From assembly GCF_038442745.1 (NCBI RefSeq), contig NZ_JARVCN010000124.1, positions 1-9,609 on the forward strand: a stretch of 9,609 bases of DNA, in the 5' to 3' direction. The position numbers and the translations under genes are program-made. Positions 1 through 7,670 of this stretch are shown here, one piece after another; position 1 is the first letter of the stretch, and every line of letters starts with the position of its first letter. The notes under the pieces are model-generated. The model saw only the letters and a list, made by a program, of their open reading frames with translations. It was not told the DNA's origin and ran no database searches. The stretch is from Crocosphaera sp038442745. Its GTDB lineage: Bacteria > Cyanobacteriota > Cyanobacteriia > Cyanobacteriales > Microcystaceae.

Positions 1-2
1 GT

Positions 3-52
3 TTGGCCTAAGTTTTCGCAGCGAGTGACCCCTGGCTTTTTGAGAAGATACC
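3..52. repeat. Left arm of 50-bp window-terminal inverted repeat (probable IS tip)
   Basis: These 50 bases are the exact reverse complement of 9560-9609. Identity stops abruptly at base 53, where the flanks of the two arms become unrelated. Read outward from the unique sequence, both arms begin GGTATCTTCTCAAAAAGCC. A sharp boundary, perfect identity and inverted placement fit the same end of one insertion sequence present on each side of the segment. No transposase lies inside the window, so the element body would be outside it. The family cannot be named from 50 bases. The small palindrome TCGCTGCGA lies inside the arm. Confidence 0.8.
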
Positions 53-103
53 GATCTAGGCTGTCCTAAACTATGGTTCTACTAGCTATATCATTAAGAG
101 AAT

Positions 104-136
104 AAAGCAATCTCTGCTTGTATGAGAGATTGCTTT
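104..136. terminator. 12-bp hairpin downstream of lepA, probable terminator
   Basis: AAAGCAATCTCT (104-115) and AGAGATTGCTTT (125-136) pair perfectly around a 9-base loop. The hairpin lies 37 bases past the lepA stop codon. On the plus strand it is followed by GGGGTGTTTTT, and on the minus strand (the lepA direction) only by a weak T-rich run. It could therefore end lepA transcription, a plus-strand gene that once ended to the left, or both. All three plus-strand frames contain stops between 57 and 85, so no gene remnant longer than a few codons survives between the repeat arm and the hairpin. Confidence 0.6.
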
Positions 137-172
137 GGGGTGTTTTTAATGATGACTGAAACTAGCGGAAGA

Positions 173-1984
173 TTATTGAGGATCTAGCTTTAACACCGCC
201 ATAAACGCCTCTTGGGGAACATCAACCGTACCGATCGCTTTCATGCGTTTTTTCCCTTTTGCTTGCTTTTGTAGCAGTTTCTTCTTACGGGAAATATCCC
301 CCCCGTAACACTTGGCCAATACATCTTTACGCAAAGCGGGAATATGCTCACTAGCGATAACTTTAGCCCCGATCGCCGCTTGAATGGGAACCTTAAACTG
401 ATGACGAGGGATCAATTCTTTTAACTTCTCTGTCAAAGCGCGACCCACATAATAAGCTTTATCGCGGTGTACAATCATAGCTAAAGCGTCCACACCGTCT
501 CCATTCACCAGAACATCTAATTTAACCAAAGGATTGGGACGATAACCAAGCAATTGATATTCCATGCTGGCGTAACCTCTGGATCTGGACTTTAATTGGT
601 CAAAAAAGTCCGTTACCACCTCAGCTAAAGGTAATTCGTAGATTAAAGAAGTTCTCGACAGGGTAAAATAACGCATATCCTTAAAAACACCCCGACGACT
701 TTGACATAACTCCATCAATGTCCCCACATAAGTTTCTGGGGTGATCATTTCTACCTGGATATAGGGTTCTTCAATCTTTTCCCGTTCTTGGGGTGGAGGA
801 AGTAAACTGGGATTATCGATCTCCATTACTTCCCCATCGAGGTTGGTAACGCGATAGATTACAGATGGGGCAGTTGTAATCAAATCTAGATCGTATTCTC
901 GTTCCAAGCGTTCTTGAACAATCTCCATGTGCAGTAAACCCAAGAAACCACACCGAAAACCAAACCCCATTGCGCTAGAGGTTTCTGGTTCGTAAGAAAG
1001 GGCTGCATCGTTGAGTTTGAGGCGATTTAAGGCTTCTCTTAAGTCTTCGTACTTATCGGAGTCAGTGGGAAATAACCCACAAAAGACCATCGGTTTCGCC
1101 TCAGTATAACCGGGTAAGGGTTCTTCGGCCTGTTCTTCCCCTAAAGTAATGGTGTCTCCCACCCGTGCATCTTCTACTGCTTTGATGGCTGCAGCTAAGT
1201 AACCCACTTCCCCTGCATGAAGGGAGTCTACCTGTATTTGGTTGGGGGATAACACCCCTAACTCATCAATTTCGTATTCTTTTCCAGAGGCCATTAAACG
1301 GACGCGATCGCCTTTTTTCACGGTTCCATCCATAACCCGAAAATAAACGATCACACCCCGATAGGGATCGTAATAACTATCGAAAATTAACGCCCGTAGG
1401 GGTTTATCCACCGTATCCGTAGGAGGGGGAACTAAATGGACAATAGATTCTAAAATTTCGTCAACTCCGATCCCTGCTTTGGCCGATGCTTTGATGATAT
1501 CGGTACAATCTAACCCCACCACTTCTTCTATTTCGCTAGAAACCCGTTCTGGTTCTGATCCGGGTAAATCAATTTTATTTAAAACAGGAATTATCTCTAA
1601 ATTATTTTCCAATGCTAAATAGACATTGGCCAGGGTTTGCGCTTCTACCCCTTGAGAGGAATCTACCACCAATAAGGCTCCCTCACAAGCTGCTAAAGAA
1701 CGGGATACCTCGTAAGAAAAATCCACATGACCGGGGGTATCGATGAGGTTTAGGACGTAATCTTGCCCATCTTTTCCCCTATAGTTCATCCTAGCTGCTT
1801 GTAGTTTAATGGTAATTCCTCGTTCCCGTTCCAAGTCCATGTTATCGAGGAATTGCTCTTTCATCTGCCGTTGAGCAACGGTTTCGGTCATTTGTAACAT
1901 TCGATCAGCAAGGGTTGATTTGCCGTGATCGATGTGAGCTATGATACAAAAGTTGCGGATGCGAGAAACAGGAACGTCGGTCAT
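173..1984 (-). CDS. lepA: Elongation factor 4 (LepA), ribosome back-translocase GTPase
   Basis: LepA/EF4 is a ribosome-binding translational GTPase, related to EF-G, that acts on stalled or mistranslocated ribosomes and in ribosome assembly. In the 603-residue product the GTPase motifs are in order: AHIDHGKS (16-23), RGIT (55-58), DTPGH (82-86), NKID (136-139) and SAK (167-169). The LepA-specific basic C-terminal region starts with YGGDISRKKK near residue 560, which separates it from EF-G. The reading frame extends upstream to a TTG at 2011, but the ATG at 1984 gives MTDVPVSRIRNF, the usual cyanobacterial N-terminus, and the usual family length. There is no strong Shine-Dalgarno before it. 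The gene lies downstream of holA on the same strand across a 193-base gap, so co-transcription is possible but not shown. I saw no convincing promoter hexamers in that gap. Confidence 0.97.
   Translation of the reverse strand: MTDVPVSRIRNFCIIAHIDHGKSTLADRMLQMTETVAQRQMKEQFLDNMDLERERGITIKLQAARMNYRGKDGQDYVLNLIDTPGHVDFSYEVSRSLAACEGALLVVDSSQGVEAQTLANVYLALENNLEIIPVLNKIDLPGSEPERVSSEIEEVVGLDCTDIIKASAKAGIGVDEILESIVHLVPPPTDTVDKPLRALIFDSYYDPYRGVIVYFRVMDGTVKKGDRVRLMASGKEYEIDELGVLSPNQIQVDSLHAGEVGYLAAAIKAVEDARVGDTITLGEEQAEEPLPGYTEAKPMVFCGLFPTDSDKYEDLREALNRLKLNDAALSYEPETSSAMGFGFRCGFLGLLHMEIVQERLEREYDLDLITTAPSVIYRVTNLDGEVMEIDNPSLLPPPQEREKIEEPYIQVEMITPETYVGTLMELCQSRRGVFKDMRYFTLSRTSLIYELPLAEVVTDFFDQLKSRSRGYASMEYQLLGYRPNPLVKLDVLVNGDGVDALAMIVHRDKAYYVGRALTEKLKELIPRHQFKVPIQAAIGAKVIASEHIPALRKDVLAKCYGGDISRKKKLLQKQAKGKKRMKAIGTVDVPQEAFMAVLKLDPQ
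1304..1311. repeat. HIP1 octamer inside lepA
   Basis: GCGATCGC palindrome, one of four in the window. HIP1 is strongly over-represented in many cyanobacterial genomes. Confidence 0.9.
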
Positions 1985-2095
1985 AGAATCTGTTGGTGGA
2001 GGGGTTTGCAAAAGTTATCTTTATTTATATATCTTAAAGCTTTTTTACCTTGCTTACCACTTATTGTTGAGTGATTGTTATTTCGGGTTGCTCTC

Positions 2096-2111
2096 AACTG
2101 ATAACTGATAA
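2096..2111. repeat. Two-copy heptamer repeat AACTGAT upstream of lepA
   Basis: AACTGAT occurs twice head to tail and continues for two more bases. It lies in the 193-base gap between holA and lepA. It is short, and matters mainly because two other gaps in this window hold different 7-base repeats (6048-6082 and 7671-7691). Short tandem heptamers in intergenic DNA are known from cyanobacterial genomes. The rest of the gap is AT-rich and shows no clear promoter or strong hairpin. Confidence 0.5.
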
Positions 2112-2177
2112 TAGGGAAAAAAGATATCTCATGAATCATCCCTGATTGCTATACTTTGATTATTTAATGATAAATTG

Positions 2178-3158
2178 TTAATTAAACAAGCAACATAGTT
2201 CTATAGTTTTAATTTGTAAGGTTTCTCGGGGGTTCTGGCCTCGTTTCAAACGGCTTTCTAAGTCCAGTAAAATCGGTAAAGTCTTTAATAAGGTTTTTCC
2301 TGAGATTCCCCGTAATTCTTTGCGTAGAAAATAAAGGCGGTTTGGGTTAGGAATTTCGGCTGCTTTGGCAATTATTTTATTGTCTGTTTCTCCTGTTTCT
2401 ATTTTTAATTGAATAATCGTCCAAGTTCTAAACTGACCAACTAAAGTAGCGACGATTCTTAATGCTGGTTCATTTTTCGATAATAACTCATCGATTAATT
2501 GTAAAGCTTTTCCTTGATTTCCTTGGCGAATCGCTTGAGCTAATTGTAAACTATTTTGAGCGTTTGCGTTAACTAAAGTGGCAATAATGGTTTCGTCGAG
2601 GGGTTTATTTTCTTGCTGCCCATAGAGATGTAACTTTTCCAGTTCATTCCATAATTGTCTGCTATTATTCCCTACAGAATTAGCTAATAATTCTGTTGCT
2701 TTTGGTGTTAATTTAATCCCTATTTCTTGGGCAATTTGTTTAACCTTGTTGATTAATTCGTCGGTTTTCCAGGGAGGGATGGGAGAATATTCTTTTACCT
2801 CTGCGTATTGTTCCATTAATTTCGTTGATTTTAAACGTTTGTCGGGCTTTTTGTTAGTGGTAAATAACAAATGAGAACTCTCAGGAATAGCAGGAAAAAT
2901 ACGCTGTAATTGTGTTAAAATTTCCTCCGAACACTGTTGACAAATAGACGTATTAGTGACCCAAACTAATCTACCTCCCATGCCAAAAACAGGAGTCATC
3001 GCTTGATTTAATGCGTCAATGGTACTTTTGGGGTCTTCTCCTGGAATTTGCTGATAATTAAACTGTATCCAGTTAGGATCGATGATACTATCTCTTAATT
3101 GTTGCACTTTTTGAGCGATCGCAAAGTCATCTTCTCCCCAAAACAAATAAATTCCCAT
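2178..3158 (-). CDS. holA: DNA polymerase III subunit delta (HolA)
   Basis: HolA is the clamp-loader subunit that opens the beta sliding clamp in the replisome. The 326-residue product starts MGIYLFWGEDDFAI, as cyanobacterial delta subunits do, and has the central TTNKKPDKR strand region of the N-terminal AAA+-like domain. It has no Walker A motif, as expected for delta. The C-terminal collar domain contains NPNRLYFLRKELRGIS and ends in LDLESRLKRGQNPRE followed by a helix. The length is close to E. coli HolA. The frame runs up to a TTG at 3206, but that would add 16 residues (MPDFVSIFYKDLLTLV) outside the family pattern, so the ATG at 3158 is preferred. The gene is divergent from the 2H-type gene, with 90 bases between starts, and lies upstream of lepA on the same strand. 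Confidence 0.92.
   Translation of the reverse strand: MGIYLFWGEDDFAIAQKVQQLRDSIIDPNWIQFNYQQIPGEDPKSTIDALNQAMTPVFGMGGRLVWVTNTSICQQCSEEILTQLQRIFPAIPESSHLLFTTNKKPDKRLKSTKLMEQYAEVKEYSPIPPWKTDELINKVKQIAQEIGIKLTPKATELLANSVGNNSRQLWNELEKLHLYGQQENKPLDETIIATLVNANAQNSLQLAQAIRQGNQGKALQLIDELLSKNEPALRIVATLVGQFRTWTIIQLKIETGETDNKIIAKAAEIPNPNRLYFLRKELRGISGKTLLKTLPILLDLESRLKRGQNPRETLQIKTIELCCLFN
3115..3122. repeat. HIP1 octamer near the holA start
   Basis: GCGATCGC read in frame as part of the Phe-Ala-Ile-Ala codons of the HolA N-terminal motif. Confidence 0.9.
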
Positions 3159-3234
3159 AACCAAAGTCAATAAATCTTTATAAAAAATAGACACAAAATC
3201 GGGCAAAATAAAATGATAAATATATTAGCAAAAT

Positions 3235-3242
3235 AAGAGGTG
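3235..3242 (+). promoter_or_regulatory. Ribosome binding site that favours a TTG start at 3249
   Basis: AAGAGGTG contains a purine-rich Shine-Dalgarno core, GAGG (3237-3240). The core is 8 bases before TTG at 3249, a normal spacing. It overlaps the alternative GTG at 3240, which could not use it. This decides the start of the following gene. Confidence 0.6.
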
Positions 3243-3248
3243 ATTAAC

Positions 3249-4022
3249 TTGGACGAAACCTATCAAAATTACGTCAATCGGGTGGCTTCCCTGACTTTAC
3301 CCGGTACTTATCAAAATCAACTTAAGAATATTCAAAAATCTCCTAAATTTCAACAAAAACAACCAGTATCTTTTCCCGGTTATACTGTCCTTACTCCACC
3401 CTATCAAGATGATCCTACTAATGAATCATTCTATCATCAGTTAACCCTAGTGCAGCAGCAATTAATGGAAAAAATTGAACCAAATTTATTAATTCCCCTT
3501 CCTCCAGAAAGTTTCCATTTAACACTTGCTGATTTAATTTGGGAAGATAATTATCATAAAGCAATAGAGGAAGACCAAGACTTTGATAATAAACTCAAAA
3601 AAGCAATTCATGATAGTTTTAATACTTACCAGAAACTTAATTTAGAAGAAAGTAAAAGTCAGTGGCAAATTTTAGGTTTATTAGTATTTCCTCGCGCTTT
3701 AGTTGTTGGTTTAGTTCCTTGTAATGAATTATCTTATGATAAGGTTTTTCAATTAAGACGTACTATTTATCAAAATCAAGAATTAATTAGCTTAGGAATA
3801 GAACAACAATATTATTTAACTGCTCATATTACTTTGGGTTATTTTGACGAAATTACAGATAGTTTAGATAAAAGTAGTTTAGAATCTGTAATTCTATCTT
3901 TCAATGATCAATGGATAGAAAAAGAACCGCAAATTTTAACAGTTGAACAGGGAGAACTAAGAAAGTTTGAAAATATGATGCAATTTATATCTGATGAAAG
4001 TAATCCTAAACTGATGATTTAA
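3249..4022 (+). CDS. Probable 2H phosphoesterase-family protein (DUF1868-like)
   Basis: The product (257 residues from TTG) carries two H-x-T motifs, HLTLADL at about residue 90 and HITLGYF at about residue 193. They are spaced about 100 residues apart, as in the 2H phosphoesterase fold (LigT/2'-5' RNA ligase-like, cyclic phosphodiesterase). Known members act on cyclic phosphate or 2'-5' bonds of RNA or nucleotides; the substrate here is unknown. I place it near the DUF1868 group from memory of cyanobacterial proteins that begin MDETYQ-like and contain a 'TLP.TYQ..L..IQ.SPKF' segment. No signal peptide or membrane segment is visible, so it is probably cytoplasmic. TTG at 3249 is preferred over GTG at 3240 because of the Shine-Dalgarno position. 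It is divergent from holA, and I saw no terminator after it. Confidence 0.72.
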   Translation: MDETYQNYVNRVASLTLPGTYQNQLKNIQKSPKFQQKQPVSFPGYTVLTPPYQDDPTNESFYHQLTLVQQQLMEKIEPNLLIPLPPESFHLTLADLIWEDNYHKAIEEDQDFDNKLKKAIHDSFNTYQKLNLEESKSQWQILGLLVFPRALVVGLVPCNELSYDKVFQLRRTIYQNQELISLGIEQQYYLTAHITLGYFDEITDSLDKSSLESVILSFNDQWIEKEPQILTVEQGELRKFENMMQFISDESNPKLMI

Positions 4023-4107
4023 ACTTCAAAAAATAAGCATTTTATGGTTATTAAAACCGTGTAAGCAACATCTGAATATTGAACGAGAAAAACAAGAGGT
4101 AGTTCGT

Positions 4108-4176
4108 ATGATTTTAGTTCCTAGAATAGATATTAAATTCAATTATCTTACCAAATTACAGTTATATATGCGATGA
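4108..4176 (+). CDS. Possible 22-codon leader ORF overlapping the kinase start
   Basis: An ATG at 4108 opens 22 codons (starting MILVPRIDIK, ending LQLYMR) that stop with TGA at 4174-4176. The stop overlaps the kinase ATG as ATGA. A good Shine-Dalgarno (AAGAGGT, 4094-4100) sits 7 bases before this ATG, while the kinase start itself has none. This arrangement is typical of translational coupling. The same frame is open back to about 4018 but has no ATG, GTG or TTG that looks like a start, so the ORF could also be the tail of a decayed gene. I do not recognise the peptide. The rest of the 150-base gap (4023-4107) shows no clear site. Confidence 0.35.
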   Translation: MILVPRIDIKFNYLTKLQLYMR

Positions 4177-5951
4177 CTAGAAATCCTGTTTTTCGCTCAA
4201 ACTATTATATTTTGGCACAAGTTGGACAAGGACAATTTGGGCGAGTTTATTGTGGAATTTCTCGAAAAACAGGGAAGTTTGTTGCCTTAAAAAGTTTAGC
4301 TAAAGGGTTTCCCACAAATCGTTTTTTAAGAGAATTTTCTTGTTTGATAAGTTTGCGTCACCCCAATATAGTCTCTTGTCAAGCTATCGAATATCATGGT
4401 GGGGGACGTTATTTAGTGATGGACTATTGTGAAGGGGGAACCCTTCGAGACTTAATGAATTTTTCCGCTAAATTAAATTTAAAATCACGTCTCGATTTAG
4501 TTATTAATATTTTAGCTGGATTGGAACAAGCTCACAAAAAAAATATTATTCACTGTGATATTAAACCAGAAAATATATTATTAAGTTTGACAGCAGATAA
4601 ATGGGTAGGAAAAGTAACGGATTTTGGTATTGCTAAAATTATCGAACAAAGCAGTAATGATAGGGGCGAAAGTGGTTATACAGGTTCCCCTGCTTATATG
4701 GCACCTGAGCGATTTTATGGTAAATATTCTTACGCTTGTGATATTTATTCTGTGGGGATTATTCTCTACGAATTGATGATAGGAGAAAGACCATTTTATG
4801 GATTGCCTGGGGATTTAATGTTAGCCCATCTTAACAAGAGATTTGACATACCTGATACAGTTCCTAAACCGTTACAATCTATCATTATTAAAGCTCTAGA
4901 AAAGTTACCGAAAAGGAGATTTTCTTCCGCAAAAAAAATGCTAGAAGCTATTAATATTGCTAAATATCAATTAAATATTAATCAGGACAAACCTATCATC
5001 TCTACATCAAATAATCTATCAAAATTTACTGTTGAAATTAATAACTTTAGTAGGTTAGATGTTGTTGATAAAATTAATCATATTGTTAATAATGACGAGA
5101 ATATTTATTTAGCTAGTCACAATCAACTTATAAAACTTTCTAATCAATCTAAGAAAATAGAGACAATTAACTTTAACCAGTCAATAAAGTCATTAACATT
5201 ACTATCTCAAGGATGTCTAGTTTTAACTGAGGACAAAAAGCAAAAAATTTGTCAATATGACTTTCACTATTTTTCTGAAAATAAATCATTTAATACATTA
5301 GATACTTGTTTGCAGTTAGAAAGCCAAGATTTAACATATACTTGTGACTTTAAAGGAAAATGGTTAGCTATTATTTCTAAAATCGATAATGAGCAAATTT
5401 CAGCAAAATTAACCGTTTTAAACCTACAAACTTTATCTTCTTTTCACTCCCCTAAACCTTGTCCTTTTCCTGAGAAATTAATATTTCTAAACAATCGTTA
5501 TGGACTGGCTATTTTTTCGGGTATTTTTCAAGATAAGAGACAAACTTGTTTCTATTTATTTAACCGTCGAGGACATTTTATTAAAGGTTTCCTATTTCCT
5601 TTATTAATCTCAAAATTAACCGTTAATAAATCTAATGCTTACGATCTATTTGCTGTTGAAAAAGTCAAGCCTAATAATGGAATTTTGATAAAACTTAACC
5701 CTTTAAAAATGACCCGAATTCCTTTAGAGTTTGTTCCTGATTTTATTAGCGGTGAATCTTGGGGTTATGGATTAGCAAGAACTACAGGAGAGTTATTATT
5801 ATTGGATAAAAAGGGAAACTATAGATCTAAAATAAATTTAGGGGTAGAAATTACAGCTATCACAGGGTTAAGTAAGAATCAATTACTAATAGCAACTTTA
5901 GAGGACAGAAAAGCGAAACTATTAACTTTAGATCTGAAAGAGCTAGATTAA
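4173..5951 (+). CDS. Serine/threonine protein kinase with a long C-terminal domain, possibly beta-propeller-like
   Basis: Hanks-type (eukaryotic-like) kinase, 592 residues. The kinase domain spans about residues 11-265: Gly-rich loop GQGQFG (18-23), ATP-anchoring Lys40 in VALK, helix-C Glu54, catalytic loop HCDIKPEN (127-134) with Asp129, DFG (150-152), APE (177-179), Asp190 and the C-lobe Arg248/Arg249. The residue before the catalytic Asp is Cys, not Arg, so it is a non-RD kinase, a class usually independent of activation-loop phosphorylation. The remaining 320 residues are beta-rich, with recurring hydrophobic strands such as WLAIISK and ELLLLDKKGN. They look like an irregular beta-propeller, possibly a sensor or scaffold; this is inference. 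No transmembrane segment is visible, so it is probably cytoplasmic. The start is ATG 4173; an upstream in-frame stop (4134-4136) leaves no other good start. It converges on gatB. Confidence 0.88.
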   Translation: MTRNPVFRSNYYILAQVGQGQFGRVYCGISRKTGKFVALKSLAKGFPTNRFLREFSCLISLRHPNIVSCQAIEYHGGGRYLVMDYCEGGTLRDLMNFSAKLNLKSRLDLVINILAGLEQAHKKNIIHCDIKPENILLSLTADKWVGKVTDFGIAKIIEQSSNDRGESGYTGSPAYMAPERFYGKYSYACDIYSVGIILYELMIGERPFYGLPGDLMLAHLNKRFDIPDTVPKPLQSIIIKALEKLPKRRFSSAKKMLEAINIAKYQLNINQDKPIISTSNNLSKFTVEINNFSRLDVVDKINHIVNNDENIYLASHNQLIKLSNQSKKIETINFNQSIKSLTLLSQGCLVLTEDKKQKICQYDFHYFSENKSFNTLDTCLQLESQDLTYTCDFKGKWLAIISKIDNEQISAKLTVLNLQTLSSFHSPKPCPFPEKLIFLNNRYGLAIFSGIFQDKRQTCFYLFNRRGHFIKGFLFPLLISKLTVNKSNAYDLFAVEKVKPNNGILIKLNPLKMTRIPLEFVPDFISGESWGYGLARTTGELLLLDKKGNYRSKINLGVEITAITGLSKNQLLIATLEDRKAKLLTLDLKELD

Positions 5952-5958
5952 TAATAGT

Positions 5959-6108
5959 AATTTAAAATGTAGAATTATCTTCCTTAACCTGAGTTCGACA
6001 TAAGATAATTTATAGAAAATCCATGAATTTTAGGAGTTTCAAACTCCCTAACTCCTAACTCCGAACTCCTAACCCCGAACTCAGGTTTCTTATTCTACAT
6101 TTCAAATT
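5959..6108. terminator. Large foldback between the convergent kinase and gatB genes
   Basis: The outer arms 5959-5975 and 6092-6108 pair at 16 of 17 positions (core AAATGTAGAAT with ATTCTACATTT). Inside them AACCTGAGTTCG (5986-5997) pairs perfectly with CGAACTCAGGTT (6076-6087). A smaller palindrome GGAGTTT-C-AAACTCC (6033-6047) sits at the tip. The structure fills almost the whole gap between two converging genes, so it may be a bidirectional terminator. Its size and the arms at its edges also fit a small non-coding, MITE-like or STRR-derived element. It has no long T-run right after the stem, so termination is not certain. Confidence 0.55.
6048..6082. repeat. Five tandem heptamers, CTAACTC/CGAACTC type
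   Basis: Five head-to-tail 7-base units. Two are CTAACTC, two are CGAACTC and one is CTAACCC, so variation is confined to positions 2 and 6. This is the form of the short tandemly repeated repetitive (STRR) heptamers known from cyanobacteria. The last unit forms part of the 3' arm of the inner foldback stem. Confidence 0.8.
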
Positions 6109-6115
6109 CTAAAGT

Positions 6116-7603
6116 TTACTCGTTAAGTAGTTTTTCTACTAATTGATTGGTCAACTTTGGATCAGCGCGTCCTCCAGTTTGTTTCATTACTTGTCCCACG
6201 AAAAACCCTTTTAACTTTTTCTTTCCTCCGCGGTATTTTTCCACTTCTGAAGGGTTAGCAGACATCAAGGCAGCAATCACCTTTTCAATTTCCCCTGGAT
6301 CGGAAATCTGGGTCATTCCTTTGCTTTCCACGATTTCTTTAGGAGAACCACCCTTTTCTAATAATTCTGGTAGAATTTCTTTAGCAATTTTACCGCTAAT
6401 GGTTCCTTTTTCAATCAGTTGCACTAACTCCCCTAAACTATTTGGTTTGAGGGCAATTTCTGTGATACTTAATTTATTATTGTTGAGATAAGCTGCAATG
6501 TCTTGTGTCACCCAGTTACTCACCAACTTTGCATCAGCTCCAGTGTTAACCGCCGCTTCATAATATTCCGCTACTTCGCGATCATCCGTTAATACTCGCA
6601 CATCGTAAGCAGATAACCCTAACCCCTCTTCATAGCGTTTACGCTTCTGTGTGGGTAGTTCAGGAAGTTGCTCTTTCCAACCGTTTAAACGTTCTTCAGA
6701 TACCTCTAAAGGAGGAAGATCAGGTTCAGGAAAATAACGATAGTCGCTAGATCCTTCTTTTTTACGCATACTTATAGTTTGTTGGCTGCTTTCATCCCAT
6801 AAACGGGTTTCTTGATAGATAGGATCACCGTTTTCTACGGCTTCTATTTGTCTTTCAATCTCATATTCGATCGCTTTTTGAATCGCACTGAAAGAGTTCA
6901 TATTTTTGATTTCTACTTTAGTACCGAACTCTTTTTGTCCCACCGGACGCACAGAAATGTTGACATCGCAGCGTAGAGAACCCTCTTGCATATTACCATC
7001 GCTAATCCCTAGATAACGCACCAAACGGCGCAATTCTTGGGCGTATTCGGCTGCTTCTTGTCCGGTGCGGATATCCGGTTCTGAGACGATTTCTAGTAGG
7101 GGTACACCAGTACGATTAAAGTCTACTAAAGAATGAGTCGATCCTGCTAAGCGATCGCTTCCTGCATGAACCAATTTTCCTGCGTCTTCTTCCATGTGTA
7201 AACGAGTGATACCGATGGTTTTGCTTGTGAAATCTTTGGTCTTTTTATCCACAAATTCGATTTCTAGGGAACCGTGTTCCACAATGGGGAGATCAAACTG
7301 AGAAATTTGGTAGTTTTTGGGTAAATCGGGGTAAAAATAGTGTTTTCGGTCAAACTTACTATAGGGAGCAATTTTCGCATTCAACGCTAACCCTAACTTG
7401 ACAGCAGAAGCTAAAACTTCTTCATTGAGAACCGGTAAGACTCCTGGATATCCCAAGCAAATAGAGCAAACATTTGTGTTAGGAGGACTATCGAACTCGG
7501 TTGAACAATGACAGAATATCTTACTTTTGGTGTTAAGTTGACAGTGTGTTTCTAGTCCAATAATGGCTTCGTATTCGGTTTTGACAGGTGTTGCGGTGGT
7601 CAT
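6116..7603 (-). CDS. gatB: Asp/Glu-tRNA(Asn/Gln) amidotransferase subunit B (GatB)
   Basis: GatB is the tRNA-binding and glutamyl-phosphate-forming subunit of GatCAB, which converts misacylated Glu-tRNA(Gln) (and Asp-tRNA(Asn) where used) to the correct aminoacyl-tRNA in organisms lacking the direct synthetase. The 495-residue product has the GLETHCQLNTKSKIFCHC start of the cradle domain. Four zinc-knuckle cysteines are visible (C31, C33, C46, C49), along with YFYPDLPKNYQISQ (89-102), VDFNRTGVPLLEIVSEPD, QEGSLRCDVNIS and KVEIKNMNSF. A helical and YqeY-like C-terminal region begins near residue 345. Length and start (ATG, MTTATPVKTEYEAIIGLETH) fit the family; no clear Shine-Dalgarno is visible. 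gatA and gatC are not in the window, as is common in cyanobacteria. It is divergent from the exported-protein gene. Confidence 0.97.
   Translation of the reverse strand: MTTATPVKTEYEAIIGLETHCQLNTKSKIFCHCSTEFDSPPNTNVCSICLGYPGVLPVLNEEVLASAVKLGLALNAKIAPYSKFDRKHYFYPDLPKNYQISQFDLPIVEHGSLEIEFVDKKTKDFTSKTIGITRLHMEEDAGKLVHAGSDRLAGSTHSLVDFNRTGVPLLEIVSEPDIRTGQEAAEYAQELRRLVRYLGISDGNMQEGSLRCDVNISVRPVGQKEFGTKVEIKNMNSFSAIQKAIEYEIERQIEAVENGDPIYQETRLWDESSQQTISMRKKEGSSDYRYFPEPDLPPLEVSEERLNGWKEQLPELPTQKRKRYEEGLGLSAYDVRVLTDDREVAEYYEAAVNTGADAKLVSNWVTQDIAAYLNNNKLSITEIALKPNSLGELVQLIEKGTISGKIAKEILPELLEKGGSPKEIVESKGMTQISDPGEIEKVIAALMSANPSEVEKYRGGKKKLKGFFVGQVMKQTGGRADPKLTNQLVEKLLNE
7151..7158. repeat. HIP1 octamer inside gatB
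   Basis: GCGATCGC palindrome in the gatB coding region, read on the minus strand in frame as Ser-Asp-Arg-Leu (AGC GAT CGC TTA). Confidence 0.9.
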
Positions 7604-7670
7604 AAACTAATATAGGTGATAACAATTAGCCTAGTCTATTTTATCGCAATTAAATCGAAACAGTTGAGAA

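Noticed and set aside
1985..2011. Longer LepA starting at TTG 2011
   Set aside because: The nine extra residues are Pro/Thr-rich and not typical of LepA; ATG 1984 gives the normal N-terminus and the normal 603-residue length.
3159..3206. Longer HolA starting at TTG 3206
   Set aside because: The extra 16 residues precede the conserved MGIYLFWGEDD start and push the start further into the divergent promoter region.
6048..6082. CRISPR-like array
   Set aside because: The 7-base units are contiguous with no spacers and there are no cas genes; it is a simple tandem repeat.
6147..6491. A 114-codon plus-strand open frame opposite the 3' part of gatB
   Set aside because: It lies entirely antisense to a well-conserved gene, its product is low-complexity (Pro/Phe/Leu/Ser-rich), and it resembles no family I know; it is a shadow of gatB codon use.
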